Assembly: GCA_046331625.1 (NCBI GenBank)
Contig: JAXLQL010000007.1
Coordinates: forward strand, 334,432-398,431
Direction: 5' to 3'
Source of the DNA: JAXLQL01 sp046331625
Lineage (GTDB): Bacteria > Acidobacteriota > Terriglobia > Bryobacterales > Bryobacteraceae
DNA length: 64,000 nt
Shown here: in pieces, positions 60,040-64,000 of the stretch
Layout of the letters: every line of letters begins with the position of its first letter
Position numbering within the stretch: the stretch's first letter is position 1
Translations under genes and position numbers: made by a program
The notes under the pieces: model-generated
Databases searched by the model: none
What the model was told of the DNA's origin: nothing
What the model saw: only the letters and a program-made list of their open reading frames with translations

Positions 60040-61732
60040 CTATTGCGGATACACCTGCTTCAAGAACGTGCGCTCCGCAGCAATGTCCTTCACCCGATCC
60101 ACCGGACACGTCAAAACATCGTCCGTGAGCACCGCCATGTCCGCGAGCTTCCCCGCCTCGAGCGACCCCTTCTGCTTCTCCTGAAACATGAGGAACGCGT
60201 TGTTGATCGTGTAGAGCCGCAACGCCTGCTCACGCGAGATCCGCTCCTGGATGCAGCGGCCGATCAGACCACCGCGGTTGCCGCGTCAACGTCACCCACA
60301 TCGCCCAAAACGGATGATAGCGATTGATCGATCGCATGCCACCGATCTTCTGCATGTGGTCCGAGCCACCGCCGATCATCACGCCTTTGCTGAACAGCGT
60401 CTTGTACGGTTGGAACAATCGCAGCCGCGGATCGCCGAACTGCTTGGCGAGCGTCGCGCCGTCATGTTCCAGCCACGCCGGCTGCAGATCGGCCACGATG
60501 CCGAGCCTCGCCATCGTATCGATCACATCGCCCGTCATGAAGTTCGCGTGCGTGAGACACGGCCGCGCGGGCCGCACCGGGAACTCGCGATTCACCCGCT
60601 CATAGGCGTCCACGAGCGCAGTCACCGCGCCATCGCCCACCGAGTGCGCCGTGAACTGGAGCTCGTTCGCGAGCGCGAGCTTCGCCACGCGATAGAGCGC
60701 CTCGGGTTCGATGTATCGCAGTCCGCGATAAGAAGGATCGGTGATCGAGTAGATCTTGCTCACGCCCCACGGCTCCCGCATGTAGGCGCTCCCGGTGAGC
60801 ATGCCGCCGTCGAGATACGCCTTGAGTCCGCGCAGCCAAAGCATGCCGTCATAGCGATGCAGCGGATGCGCGGCGGCGTACTTCACCCGTGCTTCCACCT
60901 TCTCCGGCGCTTCGTTGGGTTCGATGTGCAGGTTCACGAACACGCGGCACGAGAGCAGTCCGCGCTCCTTGGCAAGGCGATAGACTTCCACTTCTTCGTC
61001 GCTCGCGTCGCGGTCGGCGATGCTCGTGATGCCGAGCGAGTTGTAGTCTTTGAGCAGCATCCGCAGCCGGTTCACGCGATCGTCGCGCGTCGGCGTGCGC
61101 GTTGCCGCCGGGATCTTCAGAAACTGTGCCGCACTACGCAGGATGCCGGTAGGCTCGCCGCTCGCATCGCGCTCGATCTTGCCACCCTTGCCTTCGCTCG
61201 GATGCGGCGCGCGCGTGATGCCGCTGCGCGCGAGCGCCATCGAATTCAGCGAAGCATCGGGACCCGTGCGAAACGCCACCGGATGCTCGGGAGCGATGCG
61301 GTCAAGCTCGGCGCGCGTGGGGTAGCGCTGTTCGCGCAGCCGCGTGATGAACACTTGCGAGAGCACGATCCACTCGCCTTTCGTCGTCACTTTGGCGCGC
61401 CCTTCCAAATAGCGGAGCACGTCGTCCACGGTCAGCATGTCTGGCACCGGATGATCGAACTCGTACATCGCCGCATCCACGGCGTGCGTGTGGCTATCCA
61501 TCAAGCCGGGGATCACGGTCTTGCCCGCGAGGTCGATCAACTGCGTCGACGGTCCCTTGGTGCGCAGGACTTCGGCGTTGCTTCCCACCGCCGCGATACG
61601 CGTGCCCCGCACGGCGATCGCCTGCCGCACGGAGAACTTCGCGTCCACAGTGACAATCTTGCCGTTGTGGAGAATGAGGTCCGGCGGCTGAGCCGCAACC
61701 GAGAGCGCGAATAGGGCCAGAGCGAAGCGCAT
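60040..61732 (-). pseudogene. YtcJ-like amidohydrolase, interrupted by one frameshift
   Basis: An exported amidohydrolase of family 3 (YtcJ-like), signal peptide MRFALALFALSVAAQ. The metal-binding H-x-H is in DSHTHAVDAA, with further ligands in HSVGDGAV and the aspartate in GGGSDHMQ. The frame beginning at 61732 ends at 60230 with an out-of-family tail. The expected continuation (GGLIGRCIQERISREQALRLY, in part, and GSLEAGKLADMAVL) is in the next frame to a stop at 60040. One base appears to be missing near 60272-60280. Either a young pseudogene or a base-call error. The full length would be about 564 residues. Confidence 0.82.
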
Positions 61733-61780
61733 GGGGAAATGGTAGCGCTACACTGAAAGATCAGAGCCGGAAAAGTTTCA

Positions 61781-61857
61781 GGGCGCGTAGCTCAGTTGGT
61801 TAGAGCACCTCGTTTACACCGAGGGGGTCCGGGGTTCGAGTCCCTGCGCGCCCACCA
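61781..61857 (+). tRNA. tRNA-Val(TAC)
   Basis: 77 nt with encoded CCA. Acceptor GGGCGCG pairs with CGCGCCC, and the D arm is GCTCAGTTGGTTAGAGC. The anticodon stem CCTCG/CGAGG holds the loop TTTACAC, so the anticodon is TAC. The T arm is GGGGTTCGAGTCCC. The next gene on the other strand ends on the very next base. Confidence 0.97.
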
Positions 61858-62535
61858 TCATTTCGGAGTGATGTTCACGTTCGCGAAGTGCGCAACCGTG
61901 GAGCCCTCGAACCACAGCGCAACCGCTCCTTTGCCCAGCGCACCGGACTTCACATCGTTCACGATGAGCGTGGGATGCGATGCGCCGTTGACGTACAGGC
62001 GCGCCTTCGTGCCCTCCACTTGGATCTTGACGTGGATCCACTCGGCAGGCTGAATGTCGACATACGACTCATAGCGCGACGGCGTCTCCTGACGCAGCTT
62101 TGACCACGTGAACTCGGGATGCGAGATGTACTGCGCCGAGTGGTTGCGGCGCTCCTGATCTTCGGCCCGTCCATTGGTGGGGCGGAGATAGAAGCAGTCG
62201 TACTTCGTGCGCTCGCCTTGCACGCGGAACGCGATGCCCACGAACCCACGCGCGCCTTCCGCGGCGGCGCTGCCGGGTTCACCGGCGAGGTCGGCTTCGA
62301 TGGTCCCGTTCGAGAACTCGACGCCATCGATCAGCGCCAGGTGATCCGCACGGGAAGGGCCGGCGTCCGCTGCGTTGCCGGATGCCGTCACCTTCAAAGC
62401 CTTCTTGCCCTTGAACGTCACGGGAGTGGCCGACGTGTTGTGGAGCGTGAGTCCGTCAGCGGTGGCGAGCGAAAGGCTCTTCGACTGCGGCAGAGCGGGA
62501 ATGGCGAGCAAGAGCGCGAGAGCAACGCGAACCAT
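61858..62535 (-). CDS. Secreted concanavalin/LamG-like protein (DUF1080 type)
   Basis: 225 residues from the ATG at 62535, which begins a signal peptide (MVRVALALLLAIPALPQ). The mature part is all-beta with patterns of 3-keto-disaccharide-hydrolase/LamG folds: FSNGTIEADLAGEPG, GFVGIAFRVQGE, DCFYLRPTNGR and LYVNGASHPTLIVND. No catalytic residues can be assigned. Probably binds a carbohydrate. The stop codon directly follows the CCA of tRNA-Val. Confidence 0.8.
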   Translation of the reverse strand: MVRVALALLLAIPALPQSKSLSLATADGLTLHNTSATPVTFKGKKALKVTASGNAADAGPSRADHLALIDGVEFSNGTIEADLAGEPGSAAAEGARGFVGIAFRVQGERTKYDCFYLRPTNGRAEDQERRNHSAQYISHPEFTWSKLRQETPSRYESYVDIQPAEWIHVKIQVEGTKARLYVNGASHPTLIVNDVKSGALGKGAVALWFEGSTVAHFANVNITPK

Positions 62536-62559
62536 AAGAGAGATGGTAGCTCCTACAGA

Positions 62560-62659
62560 TCTCGCGGCGGCAATCGGCGCAGGCCTTCCTCCTGGGCGCA
62601 ATCTCGAGTGCGATCGGTGCGTCACGAGTGGCGATGCGCATCCGAGACTTCAGGGCCAT
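62560..62659 (-). pseudogene. Decayed duplicate of the cytochrome C-terminal region
   Basis: The stretch 62560-62625 matches 62728-62800 in the pentaheme cytochrome gene. Translated, it reads RDAPIALEIAPRRKACADCRRE against RDAPLELEIAPTMKACVDC in the gene. The heme-binding histidine has become arginine, so the motif is dead. It lies just downstream of the cytochrome gene. Confidence 0.7.
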
Positions 62660-62678
62660 GCTCTCGACGAGAGTACTC

Positions 62679-63113
62679 CTACTGGCCGAGCTCGTGACAG
62701 GCAGTACACGTGTTGACTGCTTTACGCTCTCGGTGGCAATCGACGCAAGCCTTCATTGTCGGCGCAATCTCGAGCTCGAGCGGAGCATCGCGCTCAGTCA
62801 CCGCGCCGTGGCACTGCGAACACTCCACCTTGGCCGCCACGTGTTTGGCGTGCGCGAAGATCACGAAATCGGCGATGCGATACACGCGCCGCGACGGGAT
62901 CTTCTCCGCGGCCGGCGGGAGCGGCTTGTGGCAGCCTTGGCAGAACGATGCCTTTGGGAATCCGGCCCGTTCAGCCTTCGCCGCGCCGGAATGACAGGCC
63001 GCGCAGTCGAGCTTCAGCTCACCGGCGTGCTTCTTGTGAGAGAACACGTCCGGTGCTGCGTACAGCGGTGCCAGCGCCGCGAGCACGGCAATCAAGCGAA
63101 CGATCGAGAGCAC
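62679..63113 (-). CDS. Exported pentaheme c-type cytochrome (c3/c7-like)
   Basis: 144 residues with a signal peptide (MLSIVRLIAVLAALAPLYA). Five CxxCH motifs: CAACH 37-41, CQGCH 58-62, CSQCH 98-102, CVDCH 123-127 and CTACH 136-140. Extra histidines in FSHKKHAGE and FAHAKHVAAK can act as distal ligands, as in cytochrome c7/c3 families. It should carry electrons in the periplasm. No oxidoreductase partner is adjacent, apart from the flavin reductase upstream in the same direction. The 3' region was partly duplicated downstream. Confidence 0.9.
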   Translation of the reverse strand: MLSIVRLIAVLAALAPLYAAPDVFSHKKHAGELKLDCAACHSGAAKAERAGFPKASFCQGCHKPLPPAAEKIPSRRVYRIADFVIFAHAKHVAAKVECSQCHGAVTERDAPLELEIAPTMKACVDCHRERKAVNTCTACHELGQ

Positions 63114-63140
63114 GATTTCGCTTCAATCATATCGCCGAAA

Positions 63141-63629
63141 TCAGGCGGCCACGGCGAGCGCTTCGAAGTCGTCGGGCGCGGAGAGTCCGTGAAAGGCGGA
63201 CCGCCAATACACCAGCGGCTCGCGGTCAGCCGTGAACGCGTCGCCCACGCGGCACAGAATCATCGCGTGATCCCCCGCAGCCTCGATGGAGTGGACGCGA
63301 CACTCGAGCACCGCGGCGGCGCCCCGCAACTCCAGGCCATCCCAATCGGCGGAGAGGAAGCGCTCCGCAGGCGGCTTGGTTGCGAAGCGCTCGGCGAGAT
63401 CGGCTTGATCGGCAGCGAGCACATTGATCACGAGCCCGCCGCCGTGTTCGAGCCTGGCAAGAAACGACGAACGCTGGTGAATGCAGACCAGCACCAACGG
63501 CGGATCGAGCGACACCGACGTGAACGCGCTCACGGTGACGCCGCGGCGAACGCCATCGTGCTCGCGCACCACGATCGTCACTCCCGTGGCGAATCGCGAA
63601 CAAGCGGAACGGAACTCGCGCGGATGCAT
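63141..63629 (-). CDS. Flavin reductase-like (FMN-binding split barrel) protein
   Basis: 162 residues from the ATG at 63629, which overlaps the stop of the preceding gene (TGATG). The sequence FRSACSRFATGVTIVV, GVTVSAFTSVSLDPPLVLVC and FVINVLAADQ-like GLVINVLAADQADLAERF are typical of the FMN reductase component of two-component monooxygenases. HSIEAAGDHAMILCRV is also standard. It presumably supplies reduced flavin to a partner. The coupled FAD-linked oxidoreductase gene next to it is a candidate. Confidence 0.92.
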   Translation of the reverse strand: MHPREFRSACSRFATGVTIVVREHDGVRRGVTVSAFTSVSLDPPLVLVCIHQRSSFLARLEHGGGLVINVLAADQADLAERFATKPPAERFLSADWDGLELRGAAAVLECRVHSIEAAGDHAMILCRVGDAFTADREPLVYWRSAFHGLSAPDDFEALAVAA

Positions 63630-64000
63630 CAAGCAGCTCGCAGCGTGGCGGTCTTCGCGGCGGGAAGGCGCTCCGCCAGTTCACGCGTCTGCCGCAGCGT
63701 GCGCCAGTAGATGTCTTCCATCAGAATGTGCGCGAACTCGCCGTGACGCCCAATGCTGATGAGATTTTCGACGCCGCTCGAGTCCGCCCATGCATGCCGA
63801 TGGGCCTCGTACGAATTCAGGAAGATCGGGTAGGCAAAGGGCATCCGCATGACGCGGCTGCCGAGGAACCTCCGCTTTGCATCTGGCAGGAAAGCAGAGA
63901 AATGTTCCAGACACAACTCGCCTAGCCGATCGTCACTCGTGTTCCAAAGCTCACTGTTTCGATCAGTGGCGATGTCGCAAGTGATAATCGTCTTGCCTTC
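63629..64000 (-). CDS. FAD-dependent oxidoreductase (Glf/protoporphyrinogen-oxidase-like), 5' end outside the window
   Basis: The last 123 codons of a longer gene; the frame is open to the window edge. RMPFAYPIFLNSYE and NLISIGRHGEFAHILMEDIYW match the C-terminal FAD-binding segment of the UDP-galactopyranose-mutase/amine-oxidase-like group (YPxY, then NLxxIGRxGxxxY). The stop overlaps the flavin reductase start by one base, so the two are translationally coupled. The exact substrate class cannot be told from this piece. Confidence 0.65.
   Translation of the reverse strand, partial: EGKTIITCDIATDRNSELWNTSDDRLGELCLEHFSAFLPDAKRRFLGSRVMRMPFAYPIFLNSYEAHRHAWADSSGVENLISIGRHGEFAHILMEDIYWRTLRQTRELAERLPAAKTATLRAA

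Overview
The window looks like a chromosomal segment of a high-GC acidobacterium of the Solibacter/Bryobacter type (class Terriglobia/Solibacteres). This is an inference from family content. The window carries two very large TonB-dependent receptors with an N-terminal carboxypeptidase-regulatory domain, an ADOP-type ('acidobacterial duplicated orphan permease') ABC permease next to a PadR repressor, a DUF1592/DUF1552 pair, many secreted FG-GAP/VCBS and PQQ-propeller proteins, a sulfatase, a ThuA-like protein, and scattered Uma2 and toxin-antitoxin genes. No rRNA, phage structural gene or CRISPR array was seen.

Layout. 1-3.9 kb: end of tyrS, a secreted methyltransferase, an M20 peptidase and a secreted alpha/beta hydrolase. 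4.0-5.5 kb: an ECF41 sigma factor with its carboxymuconolactone-decarboxylase (CMD) partner. The partner gene has an in-frame TGA exactly at the second cysteine of its CxxC motif, a hairpin just after it and an ECF41-like promoter in front, so it is probably a selenoprotein. 5.5-9.2 kb: a small decayed island built around tRNA-Pro(CGG). It has a 65-bp direct repeat of the tRNA 3' half, an integrase remnant, an Sll1717-type P-loop ATPase, and two paralogous HigBA-like toxin-antitoxin cassettes separated by tRNA pieces. 9.1-14.0 kb (mostly minus strand): a VCBS protein, a CTP-synthase-like glutaminase, an acyltransferase and two Uma2 proteins. 14.1-21.6 kb (plus strand): sulfatase, MBL-fold protein, VCBS protein, ThuA-like protein, esterase, PQQ protein with EF-hands, MerR regulator. 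21.6-26.9 kb: PIN/antitoxin pair, M1 peptidase, two SIMPL paralogues and a doubly frameshifted gene. 27-31.2 kb: two PQQ-propeller proteins and a DUF2959 lipoprotein. 31.4-43.8 kb: a 1027-residue BACON/FN3-like secreted protein and two TonB receptors, with homologous leader regions in front of the secreted protein and the first receptor. 44.2-49.9 kb: an NTF2-like protein and the DUF1592-DUF1552-ankyrin cluster. 49.3-55.4 kb: a segmental duplication (ankyrin tail plus serine hydrolase) with decayed copies, a toxin-antitoxin pair, and ORF6N and Uma2 remnants. 55.3-59.9 kb: pirin, PadR and ADOP with a paired operator, then three tiny genes. 60-64 kb: frameshifted amidohydrolase, tRNA-Val(TAC), a secreted LamG-like protein, a pentaheme cytochrome with a decayed duplicate of its tail, flavin reductase and the end of an FAD oxidoreductase.

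How it works together. Most intact genes encode exported proteins for polymer uptake and breakdown (TonB receptors, sulfatase, esterases, peptidases, quinoprotein-like propellers, c-type cytochromes), in keeping with a soil heterotroph. The accessory material (toxin-antitoxin pairs, island ATPase, Uma2, duplications) is concentrated at 5.5-9.2 kb and 49.3-55.4 kb. The most notable signals are the probable Sec-containing CMD protein under its own ECF41 factor, the repeated accretion of TA cassettes at tRNA-Pro, and the shared leader of two secretion/uptake genes.
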